From: Clostridium_B lapidicellarium | GTDB taxonomy: Bacteria > Bacillota > Clostridia > Clostridiales > Clostridiaceae | Assembly: GCF_041224415.1 (NCBI RefSeq) | Contig: NZ_JBGFFE010000016.1 | Span: 7,385-71,384 of the forward strand | Length of the DNA: 64,000 nt | Reading direction: 5' to 3' | Shown: piece by piece, positions 45,112 to 53,666 of the stretch | Numbering within the stretch: the first letter of the stretch is position 1 | How the letters are laid out: each line of letters begins with the position of its first letter | Translations under genes and position numbers: made by a program | The notes under the pieces: generated by a model | Database searches by the model: none | Told to the model about the DNA's origin: nothing | The model's input: the letters and a program-made list of their open reading frames with translations, nothing else

Positions 45112-48100
45112 CTATTTCAGTTTTAGCAAGAGTTCTCCGGTTTTAACCCTCTGTCCTTCTTTTACAAATATTCCTTCAACTGCTCCTGAAACATTGGCTG
45201 TAACATTTGTCTCCATTTTCATAGCCTCTATTACAATTAAATTCTGGCCCTCTTTAACTTCATCTCCAGTTTTCACAAGCACTTTAACAATATTTCCCGG
45301 TATACTTGCCCCTATTTCCTGGTCATTGTTGGGATCTGCCATTACAGACGAATTTTCCTGAACTGCAGCACCTCTGGAAAATGACTTATCCTTCATTCTT
45401 ATGTCTCTCTTGTTACCATTTATCTCAAATACCAAGAATCTGTATCCTTCAGAGTCGGCTTCCGTGATCTCAAGAAGCTGTACATATAAACTGCGGCCTT
45501 CTCCTACTTCAACTTCACAAAGTTCACCTACGGAAAGTCCATAGAAAAATGTACTGCTCTCCATATGGCTGAGATCTCCAAACTCATCCACAAACTTCAG
45601 ATAATCTTCAAATACGTCGGGGTAAAGAGCATAACTGATAATCTCTTTTTCATCAAATTTTCTCTTGTATTTCCCGCTCAAATAATCTTCTATCTTTGAG
45701 AAATCTTCAGGCGGCAAAAATTCTCCCGGTCTTCCGGCTAATGGTTTTTCCCCTTTCAATACAAGCTTCTGGAGCTTTTCAGGGAATCCTCCCATGGGTT
45801 GGCCCATCATGCCCTTAAAATAAGAAACTGTGGAGTCAGGGAAGTTTAAATTCTTTCCTTTTTCATATATATTCTTTTCGTCCAAATTGTTTTGCACCAT
45901 GAATATGGCCAGATCGCCCACAACTTTTGAAGACGGAGTCACTTTAACTATGTTTCCAAGCATCTTGTTTACCCTGGTGTACATATTTTTTACATCCTCA
46001 AAACGATCTCCCAATCCAAAACTTTCAACCTGCGGTTTTAAATTGGAATACTGACCTCCTGGAATTTCGTATTTGTATATCTCAGCAGTGCTGGACTTGA
46101 GGCCCGATTCAAACTGACTGTATACCGGCCTCACATCCTGCCAATAATCTGACATTTTCTGGATATTATCCAAATCAAGTCCCGTATCTCTCTCTGTATG
46201 CTGTAATGCCGCTACCAAAGAGTTGAGTGACGGCTGGCTTGTAAGTCCCGACATACTACTGAAGGCGGTATCCACAACATCAACTCCTGCCTGAGAAGCC
46301 ATAATAAGTGTAGCAACTCCATTTCCCGTAGTGTCATGGGTATGAAGGTGGATTGGTATGGATATTTCATTCTTAAGAGCTTTTATAAGCTTATACGCTG
46401 CATAAGGTTTCAAGAGAGAGGACATATCCTTTATTCCCAAAATGTGAGCACCGGCTTTTTCTATGCTTTTAGCCAGATCAACATAATATTTCAACGTATA
46501 TTTATCTTTTTTGTCATCGAGGACATCTCCCGTATAACACATGCAGGCTTCGGCTATCTTACCCTGGTTTGCCACTTCATCTATGGCAACTTCCATACCT
46601 TTAAGCCAATTCAGGGAATCAAATATCCTAAATACATCAATACCTGATTTAGCAGACTGTTTTATAAATTCCCTTATGACATTGTCAGGATAATTCTTAT
46701 ATCCTACAGCATTTGCACCTCTCAGGAGCATTTGGAATAATATATTAGGTATTTTTTCTCTCAATTTCTCAAGTCTCTCCCATGGAGATTCCTTCAAAAA
46801 TCTATAGGCTACATCAAATGTGGCTCCTCCCCACATTTCCATAGAAAACAGATCTTTGGTCAGCACGGACTGGGCATCTGCTATTTTTAGCATATCCCTG
46901 GTCCTCATTCTAGTAGCCATAAGAGACTGATGTGCATCCCTCATGGTAGTGTCCGTAATCAAAAGTTTCTTCTGGGATTTTATCCAATCCACAAGGCCAT
47001 CCGGTCCCTTTTGATCCAATATCTGTTTGGTTCCTGACAAATTTGCTTCCTTTTTAACCTCCGGTACAACTGGAACATTGAAATCTGGTTTTTTGCCGTG
47101 AGTTTCGTTTATCACCTTTTCTCCTATAAATTTCATTATTCTCAGTTCTTCATCCGGCTTGGGCTTTATATCAAACAGTTCAGGGGTATCCTCTATGAAA
47201 TTAGTGTCACATTGTCCTCTCCTGAACTTCTCACTGCTCAATACATTTATCAAGAATTGGGCATTTGTCTTTACTCCCGAGATAACAGTCTCTTTCAGGG
47301 AACGTATTGATTTTCTTATTGCATCTTCAAAAGTCCTAGACCATGATATATCTTTTACAAGCAGGCTGTCATAATAAGGACTTATAACCGCCCCCGTAAA
47401 TCCGTTGCCGCCGTCAAGTCTTATTCCAAAACCGGATCCTGTCCTGTACATATCAATTCTTCCAGTGTCCGGTGCAAAATTATTAAGTGGATCTTCCGTA
47501 GTAACCCTGCACTGTATGGCATAACCATTTAATTTAATATCACTTTGAGAATTTATTCCTATTTCCTTTGAATTAAGTGGATAACCTTCTGCTATGAGTA
47601 TCTGGGCCTGAACAATATCTATTCCCGTAACCATTTCACTTACTGTATGTTCCACTTGAATTCTCGTATTCATCTCTATAAAATAGTGATTTCCACTTTT
47701 GTCAACTAAAAACTCCAGTGTTCCCGCACTTCTATAACCTATACTTCTAGCAATTTTCAGTGCGTCTTCACATATTTCATTTCTCTTTTCCTTCGAAAGA
47801 GCTATGGCCGGAGTAAATTCTATTACCTTTTGATGTCTTCTCTGGATAGAACAATCTCTTTCATATAAATGAACCATGTTGCCATATTTATCACCAAGTA
47901 CTTGAACTTCAATATGTTTGGGGTTTTCAATATATTTCTCTATGAATATGTCTCCGGATCCAAAGGCCTTTTGGGATTCGTTCTTTGCACTATTGTATGC
48001 GTCTATAAGCTCCTCTTCTTTTCTCACTATCCTCATGCCTCTGCCGCCGCCGCCAGCTGCTGCTTTAATCATAACCGGGTATCCGCAAAATCTTGCAGAT

Positions 48101-48546
48101 TCCAGCGCTTCCTGCTCTGTCCGTATAGGTTTTTGAACCCCCGGTATTGTCGGTACTTTGACTTTCTTTGCGGCGATTTTTGATTTTATTTTATCACCAA
48201 GCATTTCCATCATATTTGAAGTAGGCCCGATAAATTCTATACCTGTTTCTTCACATTTTCTCGCGAATTCAGGATTTTCTGCAAGGAATCCATATCCAGG
48301 ATGTATTGCATCTGCATTCTTCTCCAATGCTACATTTATTATCTCGTCAATATCCAGGTATGCTCCCACAGGATCTTTGTCTTTTCCTATCAAATAGGAC
48401 TCGTCAGCTTTAGTTCTAAAAAGAGATCTTTTATCTTCATTAGAATATATAGCTATAGTAGTTATTCCTAATTCTTGACAGGCTCTGATTATTCTTATGG
48501 CAATTTCTCCTCTATTTGCCACAAGCACTCTTTTAAATTTTCTCAT
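45112..48546 (-). CDS. pyc: Pyruvate carboxylase
   Basis: Biotin enzyme making oxaloacetate from pyruvate and bicarbonate with ATP; anaplerotic, and in acetogens the link from acetyl-CoA-derived pyruvate to C4 acids. 1144 residues in one chain. Biotin carboxylase first (about 1-450; KRVLVANRGEIAIRIIRACQ, AAGGGGRGMRIV, YIENPKHIEVQVLGD, FIEMNTRIQVEHTVSE), then carboxyltransferase (about 530-1000; DTTMRDAHQSLMATRMRT, HTHDTTGNG), then the biotinyl domain with VIEAMKMETNV, biotin on Lys1110. Monocistronic by its flanking terminator and the 375-nt gap upstream. Confidence 0.98.
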   Translation of the reverse strand: MRKFKRVLVANRGEIAIRIIRACQELGITTIAIYSNEDKRSLFRTKADESYLIGKDKDPVGAYLDIDEIINVALEKNADAIHPGYGFLAENPEFARKCEETGIEFIGPTSNMMEMLGDKIKSKIAAKKVKVPTIPGVQKPIRTEQEALESARFCGYPVMIKAAAGGGGRGMRIVRKEEELIDAYNSAKNESQKAFGSGDIFIEKYIENPKHIEVQVLGDKYGNMVHLYERDCSIQRRHQKVIEFTPAIALSKEKRNEICEDALKIARSIGYRSAGTLEFLVDKSGNHYFIEMNTRIQVEHTVSEMVTGIDIVQAQILIAEGYPLNSKEIGINSQSDIKLNGYAIQCRVTTEDPLNNFAPDTGRIDMYRTGSGFGIRLDGGNGFTGAVISPYYDSLLVKDISWSRTFEDAIRKSIRSLKETVISGVKTNAQFLINVLSSEKFRRGQCDTNFIEDTPELFDIKPKPDEELRIMKFIGEKVINETHGKKPDFNVPVVPEVKKEANLSGTKQILDQKGPDGLVDWIKSQKKLLITDTTMRDAHQSLMATRMRTRDMLKIADAQSVLTKDLFSMEMWGGATFDVAYRFLKESPWERLEKLREKIPNILFQMLLRGANAVGYKNYPDNVIREFIKQSAKSGIDVFRIFDSLNWLKGMEVAIDEVANQGKIAEACMCYTGDVLDDKKDKYTLKYYVDLAKSIEKAGAHILGIKDMSSLLKPYAAYKLIKALKNEISIPIHLHTHDTTGNGVATLIMASQAGVDVVDTAFSSMSGLTSQPSLNSLVAALQHTERDTGLDLDNIQKMSDYWQDVRPVYSQFESGLKSSTAEIYKYEIPGGQYSNLKPQVESFGLGDRFEDVKNMYTRVNKMLGNIVKVTPSSKVVGDLAIFMVQNNLDEKNIYEKGKNLNFPDSTVSYFKGMMGQPMGGFPEKLQKLVLKGEKPLAGRPGEFLPPEDFSKIEDYLSGKYKRKFDEKEIISYALYPDVFEDYLKFVDEFGDLSHMESSTFFYGLSVGELCEVEVGEGRSLYVQLLEITEADSEGYRFLVFEINGNKRDIRMKDKSFSRGAAVQENSSVMADPNNDQEIGASIPGNIVKVLVKTGDEVKEGQNLIVIEAMKMETNVTANVSGAVEGIFVKEGQRVKTGELLLKLK

Positions 48547-48921
48547 AGATCACTCATCCCCCTTAATAAAAATTAAAAATGCTGCATATTTATTAATTTA
48601 TATAGTTAAATCTAAATGACATAACACTATTATATATAAGTAACAAAATTATTTCAATTGAATTTTATTTATTTTTTGTATTCATTTATTAAATTCATTT
48701 AAACTACATATAATAAATATTTCATCATAGATACTTCTATTTACAGGAAAACTCCTTTTCCCCCATAAACCGAGTACCGCCCTGCAATTTCTATAAGTTC
48801 AAAAAATCAATATCAATACAAATCATTATATATCCTACTAATACTTTTGTAAATAGTATATTACATATATTATTTATGTTACCTTATACTATGATAAAAT
48901 ATCCAATAGTATGTCACATTA
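48547..48921. other. AT-rich intergenic stretch upstream of pyc
   Basis: About 375 very AT-rich bases holding the pyc promoter region. No ORF with a ribosome site and no recognisable RNA. Confidence 0.5.
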
Positions 48922-49279
48922 GTAACTCCGCCTCCCTTTGGTCCGGCGGAGTAAGCGACTCGCACCAAATCCAAGATTTGGGCTCCCAACCTAGGTAACT
49001 CCACCTCCCTTTGGTCCGGCGGAGTAAGCGACTCGCACCAAATCCAAGATTTGGGCTCCCAACCTAGGTAACTCCACCTCCCTTTGGTCCGGCGGAGTAA
49101 GCGACTCGCACCAAATCCAAGCTTTGGGCTCCCAACCTTCGTAACTCCACCTCCCTTTGGTCCGGCGGTGTAAGCGACTCGCACCAAATCCAAGCTTTGG
49201 GCTCCCAACCTTCGTAACTCCACCTCCCTTTGGTCCGGCGGAGTAAGCGACTCGCACCAAATCCAAGATTTGGGCTCCC
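48922..49279. repeat. Five-copy 73-bp tandem repeat array
   Basis: Units start at 48922, 48995, 49068, 49141 and 49214, each exactly 73 bp (the last cut to about 66). The sequence is GC-rich compared with the surroundings. Each unit holds two inverted repeats: CTCC(G/A)CC ... GGCGGAG and CCAAATC-CAA-GATTTGG. Differences between copies are few (GATTTGG versus GCTTTGG; CCTAGG versus CCTTCG junctions; one GGCGGTG), and copies fall into two subtypes. The array begins directly after the tsaD stop. 73 is not a multiple of three, so frames read through it are shifted copies of the same DNA and not believable proteins. Confidence 0.97.
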
Positions 49280-49282
49280 TGC

Positions 49283-50308
49283 TTATCTTTCTCCCAATTT
49301 TAAATTGGGAACTGCATTTAGACTCAGCGGGCTGGTAACACCTTTCATATACTCAAAATAAGCGGCACTCCCTATCATGGCTGCATTGTCGGTACAGAGT
49401 ACAAAATCGGGAAACATCACATTTATGTCATTGTCATGCCCTCTCCCAATCAAAGTATCCCTGAGACATGTATTGGCCGCCACTCCTCCTGCTACAGCCA
49501 TTTTGTCAGCGTGTTTCAACTTACACGCCTTCATTGAATTGTCAACTAAAACGCTGACAACAGCTTTTTGAAAGGAAGCCGCCACATCTGCCCTGTTTAT
49601 GGATTCTCCCTTCATTTTTTTCTGATTCAGATAATTCAGCACAGAAGATTTTAATCCGCTGAAAGAAAAATCAAGAGAACTGCTGTCATGAAAATTGGCC
49701 CTGGGGAATTGAATAATATCCGGATTGCCTTTCTTGGCCAGCTTATCGATTTTTGGGCCCCCAGGATATCCAAGTCCAATGGCCCTTGCCACTTTGTCGT
49801 AGGCTTCTCCCGCAGCATCATCCCTGGTTTGGCCCATAACTTCAAATTTCCCATAATCTTTCATATAAACCAAATAGGTATGACCTCCAGATACTATCAG
49901 GCAGACAAAAGGCGGCCTTAAATTCTTATACTGTATAAAATTAGCACTTACATGACCCTCTATGTGATTCACTCCAATCATAGGCTTATGAAGGGCATAG
50001 GAAAGTCCCTTCGCATATTGGAGTCCCACAAGAAGTGCGCCTACAAGCCCCGGCCCATATGTAACCCCCACAGCATCTATGTCACTGAGATTTACCTTAG
50101 CCTCTTCCAGTGCCTCTTTTACCACTATGCTTATAACTTCTATATGTTTTCTTGACGCCACTTCCGGTACTACGCCGCCAAATTTTTTGTGAATATTTAT
50201 CTGTGAAGATATTATATTGGACAGTACTTGTCTTCCATTAACTACAACAGCTGCAGAAGTTTCATCACAGCTGCTTTCAATACCTAATATTTTCATATCT
50301 CTATACAT
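49283..50308 (-). CDS. tsaD: tRNA N6-threonylcarbamoyladenosine transferase TsaD
   Basis: Transfers the threonylcarbamoyl group to A37 of ANN-decoding tRNAs, with TsaB and TsaE. About 341 residues, ASKHA fold. Motifs: ILGIESSCDETSAAVV at the N-terminus, the metal-binding HIEGHVSAN, VSGGHTYLV, GEAYDKVARAIGLGYPGGPKID and AVAGGVAANTCLR. Start uncertain: ATGs at 50329, 50308 and 50296 are all in frame, none with a strong ribosome site; 50308 has AAAGAAG 5 nt upstream. The 73-bp repeat array starts at the base after its stop region. Confidence 0.96.
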   Translation of the reverse strand: MYRDMKILGIESSCDETSAAVVVNGRQVLSNIISSQINIHKKFGGVVPEVASRKHIEVISIVVKEALEEAKVNLSDIDAVGVTYGPGLVGALLVGLQYAKGLSYALHKPMIGVNHIEGHVSANFIQYKNLRPPFVCLIVSGGHTYLVYMKDYGKFEVMGQTRDDAAGEAYDKVARAIGLGYPGGPKIDKLAKKGNPDIIQFPRANFHDSSSLDFSFSGLKSSVLNYLNQKKMKGESINRADVAASFQKAVVSVLVDNSMKACKLKHADKMAVAGGVAANTCLRDTLIGRGHDNDINVMFPDFVLCTDNAAMIGSAAYFEYMKGVTSPLSLNAVPNLKLGER

Positions 50309-50509
50309 AATTGCTTCTTTACCTTTCATTTAAATTATTTCAAACATTTATCCAACCTAAGAATCACTTGATATCTATTTCTTTGAATTATACTACTTAT
50401 CTTTTTCATAGTATAGTAGGATCTCATTAAGAGCACAATGACACTGCACTTATCCGCTGTGATATAATAAGTAATATACCGACTTAAAACTGATAAGGAG
50501 TAAAAACTT

Positions 50510-51142
50510 ATGGATAAATCCTACGCTAAAATCATAGTAAAAGGTTCTCCCATAACCAAATCAAATTTTAAATTGTTCAATGTGAAAGGGAGGGCCATAT
50601 TGCCTTATAATTCAGGTAAATACCATGACAGGTATGCAGTATATGAAGAACAGATAGCCTATGAATGCAGGAGTCAAAATCCTGGAACAGTTATATCGGA
50701 ATCTCTGATAGCCATATTAAAGGTGTATTACAAAAGCAGGAAAAGGCATCCTGACACCAGCAATATAACCAAAAGTATTTTCGATGGGATTGAAAAAAGC
50801 GGCCTCATAATAAACGACGCCCAAATCCGCAAAATAGTTACAGAAGAATTCTACGACAGAGAAAATCCGAGGTTTGAACTAGAGTTGTTCGGTGAAAGCT
50901 ATTACAATTTAAAATACATCGTTTCCAGAAACGATCCTATAAAGGAAAAGATAAATTATTCACCTCCTCCAAACAGGAAAAAAATTCATAAAAGCATTGT
51001 GAAACCACAAAACTGCGGGAAAAAATCTTCATCGCCCAAATGCCAAATTTGTGGGAAACCCCTTCAAAGAGATGAAATAATATCTGCAAACAACGGTAAA
51101 ACTCTGATATGTAAAGATTGTTTTAACAAGCTATTCAAATAG
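50510..51142 (+). CDS. RusA-like Holliday-junction nuclease fused to a C-terminal zinc ribbon
   Basis: 210 residues. Residues 1-130 resemble RusA family junction resolvases: KGSPITKSNF at the start and the active-site block HPDTSNITKSIFDGIEKSGLIINDAQI. Asp82, Lys88 and Asp103 line up with catalytic Asp70, Lys76 and Asp91 of E. coli RusA, but the second Asp of the usual D-x-D-N is Ser84 here. After a basic proline-rich linker a C-terminal zinc ribbon follows, Cys178-x2-Cys181 and Cys201-x2-Cys204, absent from typical RusA (about 120 residues). AAGGAG lies upstream of the ATG. It is a single gene, with no phage genes nearby. Confidence 0.75.
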   Translation: MDKSYAKIIVKGSPITKSNFKLFNVKGRAILPYNSGKYHDRYAVYEEQIAYECRSQNPGTVISESLIAILKVYYKSRKRHPDTSNITKSIFDGIEKSGLIINDAQIRKIVTEEFYDRENPRFELELFGESYYNLKYIVSRNDPIKEKINYSPPPNRKKIHKSIVKPQNCGKKSSSPKCQICGKPLQRDEIISANNGKTLICKDCFNKLFK

Positions 51143-51150
51143 ATATTAAA

Positions 51151-51196
51151 ACCGTACCGGGACTTATGTAAATCAAACCTGGGTACGGCTTTTTTC
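51151..51196. terminator. Terminator after the RusA-like gene, bidirectional
   Basis: CCGTACC/GGTACGG stem extended by GGG/CCT, with a T-run (CTTTTTTCC) on plus. It lies between convergent genes. The minus strand after the stem is less T-rich. Confidence 0.8.
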
Positions 51197-51216
51197 CTAA
51201 AATATTACTGCATGTA

Positions 51217-51804
51217 TTATTCCTTAAAAAAATTATCGATTATTTTTTCCGCCATTCTCTTTTCAATATTGGCTTTTACCACAAGCATGATCACGATCAT
51301 TATAAGATCATTTAAGTTTTCTTCTGGGCTTTTATCACAATTTTCGTTCAAAATGCCTTTCTTTTCAATATTATTTTTAAAGCTGTCCGCAAAAGCTTTT
51401 ACCTCGCCGTCCTCTATTTTCAAAAAGGTTTTATAAATATCATTTAAATTTTCCCCACTGCTCTTACCTGACATTATAGAGTTTACTATAGGTGAAAATA
51501 AACTTTGAATATCGCTTATGGACAATATCTGTTTCAGATAATAAATCAATATGATCAAAATCATATGCTGTTTAGAATATTTCTTCTTTTTAGGAGGCAT
51601 GAGTATACCTGCTTTAGTATAATTATTTATCATCGTTTTAGTAATAGTCCTGTCTTTTTTATTTCTCTTCAAATATCCCAATTTATCTTCAATAAATGTA
51701 GTAACCTGATCCATGTACAGATCTATATCCGGTATGCTTTCAAATTTTAACTGTGTAAAATTTTCAAGTTCCTCTATCAATTCTTCCAATGTATTTTTAA
51801 CCAC
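51217..51804 (-). CDS. DUF1836 domain protein
   Basis: 195-residue Firmicute protein of the DUF1836 family, function unknown. It begins with a MerR-like helix-turn-helix segment: RTITKTMINNYTKAGILMPPKKKKYSKQHMILIILIYYLKQILSI, with the conserved N-N-Y-x-K-x-x-x-x-P-P motif at about 61-72. The C-terminal half is helical and hydrophobic, likely a ligand- or dimer-domain. A DNA-binding role is plausible from the HTH resemblance. Monocistronic by its surroundings. Confidence 0.87.
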   Translation of the reverse strand: MVKNTLEELIEELENFTQLKFESIPDIDLYMDQVTTFIEDKLGYLKRNKKDRTITKTMINNYTKAGILMPPKKKKYSKQHMILIILIYYLKQILSISDIQSLFSPIVNSIMSGKSSGENLNDIYKTFLKIEDGEVKAFADSFKNNIEKKGILNENCDKSPEENLNDLIMIVIMLVVKANIEKRMAEKIIDNFFKE

Positions 51805-51923
51805 ATCAAATCCTCCTACTTAACAAAATAAGCAATCAAACATCACAGGCATATAAAATTCATTTTACACATATTATTATACCATATATAAAAAAGGTGC
51901 AGAAAATTTCCGCACCCTTTAAA

Positions 51924-52304
51924 CTATGCAGTTTTATTATCCGCCCTTCTAACTTTCTTGGTAGCTACGATGTTCACACCTGAACCCACTGCATTTTTCA
52001 GTACAACATCTCCTATATTTACAGGGGCTTTAACCACTACTCCCTTCAATTCCTTTATACATTCAAATATTTTTCCCTTTGGTATGTCTCTTTCTGTTTT
52101 CACAGGTACAACATCTATTTCTCCACCTTCTACATATACAGAAGAAGTAACTATCCTGGTTGGATTGGTGCATTCTTTCTTGCCGTATTCTTTTCCCCTA
52201 TTGCAGGTATTCCCTGTAACTTCTATTACTTTATTCCCCTCCAATTTAACCAGGAGCTGGCATCCCATGGGACAGCCTATGCAGGTTAATCTTCTTTCAT
52301 TCAT
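51924..52304 (-). CDS. DUF1667 cysteine-motif protein, partner of the GlpA/GlpB-like pair
   Basis: 126 residues. The N-terminal CIGCPMGCQL motif and later NTCNRGKEYGKKEC give five or six cysteines suited to an iron-sulfur or metal site. The family is regularly the third gene after a GlpA-like and a GlpB-like flavoprotein, as here, and may be the electron-transfer subunit, by analogy with GlpC. It begins 4 nt after the previous stop, so it is translated from the same message. Confidence 0.87.
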   Translation of the reverse strand: MNERRLTCIGCPMGCQLLVKLEGNKVIEVTGNTCNRGKEYGKKECTNPTRIVTSSVYVEGGEIDVVPVKTERDIPKGKIFECIKELKGVVVKAPVNIGDVVLKNAVGSGVNIVATKKVRRADNKTA

Positions 52305-52308
52305 AAGA

Positions 52309-53568
52309 TCACTTCCCTTCTACTTTCACGGTTATTGTCTTACAATTTGGATATTTGTCTAAAAGTTTTCTGGTAAGTTTTACATCCTGCATTTCTCCGG
52401 GTGTAAGTATCCTCTTTTTTATATGCATTTCCCTGACATCATCAAAATATACAGATATAAAACTATCTTTAAACACATTTCCAACTCTGAATCTAATATC
52501 TATGAATTTTTCCACATTCTCAGGATTAATATACTGTGGAACTGTATACCTAACTCCATCTACAGCCAAAACCTCTATCTTATTACCGTCAAATCTCTTC
52601 CCTTTTACATATTTAGCGGCACTTTTCCCCGCGTTCACACTCTCCATTGTAACATTGTCAACTAAATCATGAACATGAAGCACATTCCCGCAGGCAAACA
52701 TTCCATCTATATTGGTTTCCAAACTTTCATCCACAACGGGTCCCCCGGTTATATTCGATAATTTCACTTCAGCTTTTCTTGAAAGTTCATTTTCAGGCAG
52801 CAATCCAACAGACAAAAGCAAGGTATCACAAGGTATATACTCCTCAGTACCCTTAACGGGTTTTCTGTTTTTATCCACTTTGGCAATGGTCACGCCTTCC
52901 ACTCTTTCCTTTCCCTTTATATTTACCACCGTATGGCTCAGTTTGAGCGGAATATTAAAATCATCAAGACACTGCACTATATTCCTCTTAAGCCCGCTGG
53001 AATAAGGCAAAAGTTCCACTACAGCCTTAACCTTGGCACCTTCAAGTGTCATTCTTCTGGCCATTATGAGCCCTATATCGCCGGAACCCAGAATAACCAC
53101 TTCTTTGCCCGGCATATATCCTTCCACATTTACAAATTTCTGGGCGGAACCGGCTGTATATATACCTGCGCACCTGCTTCCAGGTATATTTATTGCACCT
53201 CTCGGTCTTTCCCTGCACCCCATGGACAGGATTATGGATTTAGCTTTTATCTCCAGTATGCCATCTTCTTCGTTTACCGCCGTTATAACTTTGTCTTTGC
53301 TGAGATCCAGCACCATAGTATTCAATTTATATGGAATATCCATGGATTTCACTTTGTCTATGAACCTCTGTGCATATTCGGGTCCCGTAAGCTCCTCCTT
53401 GAAAATATGGAGTCCAAATCCATTGTGAATACACTGGTTCAGTATGCCGCCGAGTTGATTTTCCCTTTCAAGTATCAATATATTATCTATGCCTTCTTCT
53501 TTCACTGACACGGCTGCTGCAAGCCCTGCAGGACCGCCGCCTATTATTACCACGTCATATTCTTGCAT
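52309..53568 (-). CDS. NAD(P)/FAD-dependent oxidoreductase (GlpB-like partner subunit)
   Basis: About 419 residues of the pyridine nucleotide-disulfide oxidoreductase fold: FAD loop VVIIGGGPAGLAAAVSVKE at the N-terminus, a second Rossmann loop VVILGSGDIGLIMARRMTLEGA, and TNIDGMFACGNVLHVHDLVDNV for FAD near the C-terminus. It has no redox CxxxxC disulfide. GAGG lies 8 nt before ATG 53568. The open frame continues 22 codons further up, but that extension is encoded by the palindromic repeat, so it is not real protein. It sits between the GlpA-like and DUF1667 genes, a module usually called anaerobic glycerol-3-phosphate dehydrogenase-like; the true substrate is not fixed by the sequence. Confidence 0.9.
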   Translation of the reverse strand: MQEYDVVIIGGGPAGLAAAVSVKEEGIDNILILERENQLGGILNQCIHNGFGLHIFKEELTGPEYAQRFIDKVKSMDIPYKLNTMVLDLSKDKVITAVNEEDGILEIKAKSIILSMGCRERPRGAINIPGSRCAGIYTAGSAQKFVNVEGYMPGKEVVILGSGDIGLIMARRMTLEGAKVKAVVELLPYSSGLKRNIVQCLDDFNIPLKLSHTVVNIKGKERVEGVTIAKVDKNRKPVKGTEEYIPCDTLLLSVGLLPENELSRKAEVKLSNITGGPVVDESLETNIDGMFACGNVLHVHDLVDNVTMESVNAGKSAAKYVKGKRFDGNKIEVLAVDGVRYTVPQYINPENVEKFIDIRFRVGNVFKDSFISVYFDDVREMHIKKRILTPGEMQDVKLTRKLLDKYPNCKTITVKVEGK

Positions 53569-53589
53569 ATTCAAGACCTCCTCATTATT

Positions 53590-53644
53590 CAATTGACAAT
53601 TTACAGTGGACAATTGATAATTGTAAATTGTCAACTGTCAATTG
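53590..53644. repeat. TTGACAAT-type palindromic intergenic repeat
   Basis: 55-bp element with CAATTGACA (53590-53598) and TGTCAATTG (53636-53644) ends and an imperfectly self-complementary centre built from GGACAATTG and AATTGTCAA. It sits in the 98-nt gap between the GlpA-like and GlpB-like genes. A related stretch lies at 22688-22726. Confidence 0.7.
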
Positions 53645-53666
53645 TTAGTTATTATCTGGTCTATAT

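Noticed and set aside
48879..49266. Two minus-strand open frames across the 73-bp repeat array
   Set aside because: The repeat length is 73, so each pass shifts frame and any long frame is just repeated non-coding DNA. No ribosome site, composition unlike the neighbouring genes.
48922..49279. CRISPR array
   Set aside because: Repeats are directly adjacent with no unique spacers, and no cas genes are present.
52309..53634. Longer 441-residue form of the GlpB-like flavoprotein
   Set aside because: The extra 22 codons are encoded by the palindromic repeat; the ATG at 53568 has its own ribosome site and the family N-terminus.
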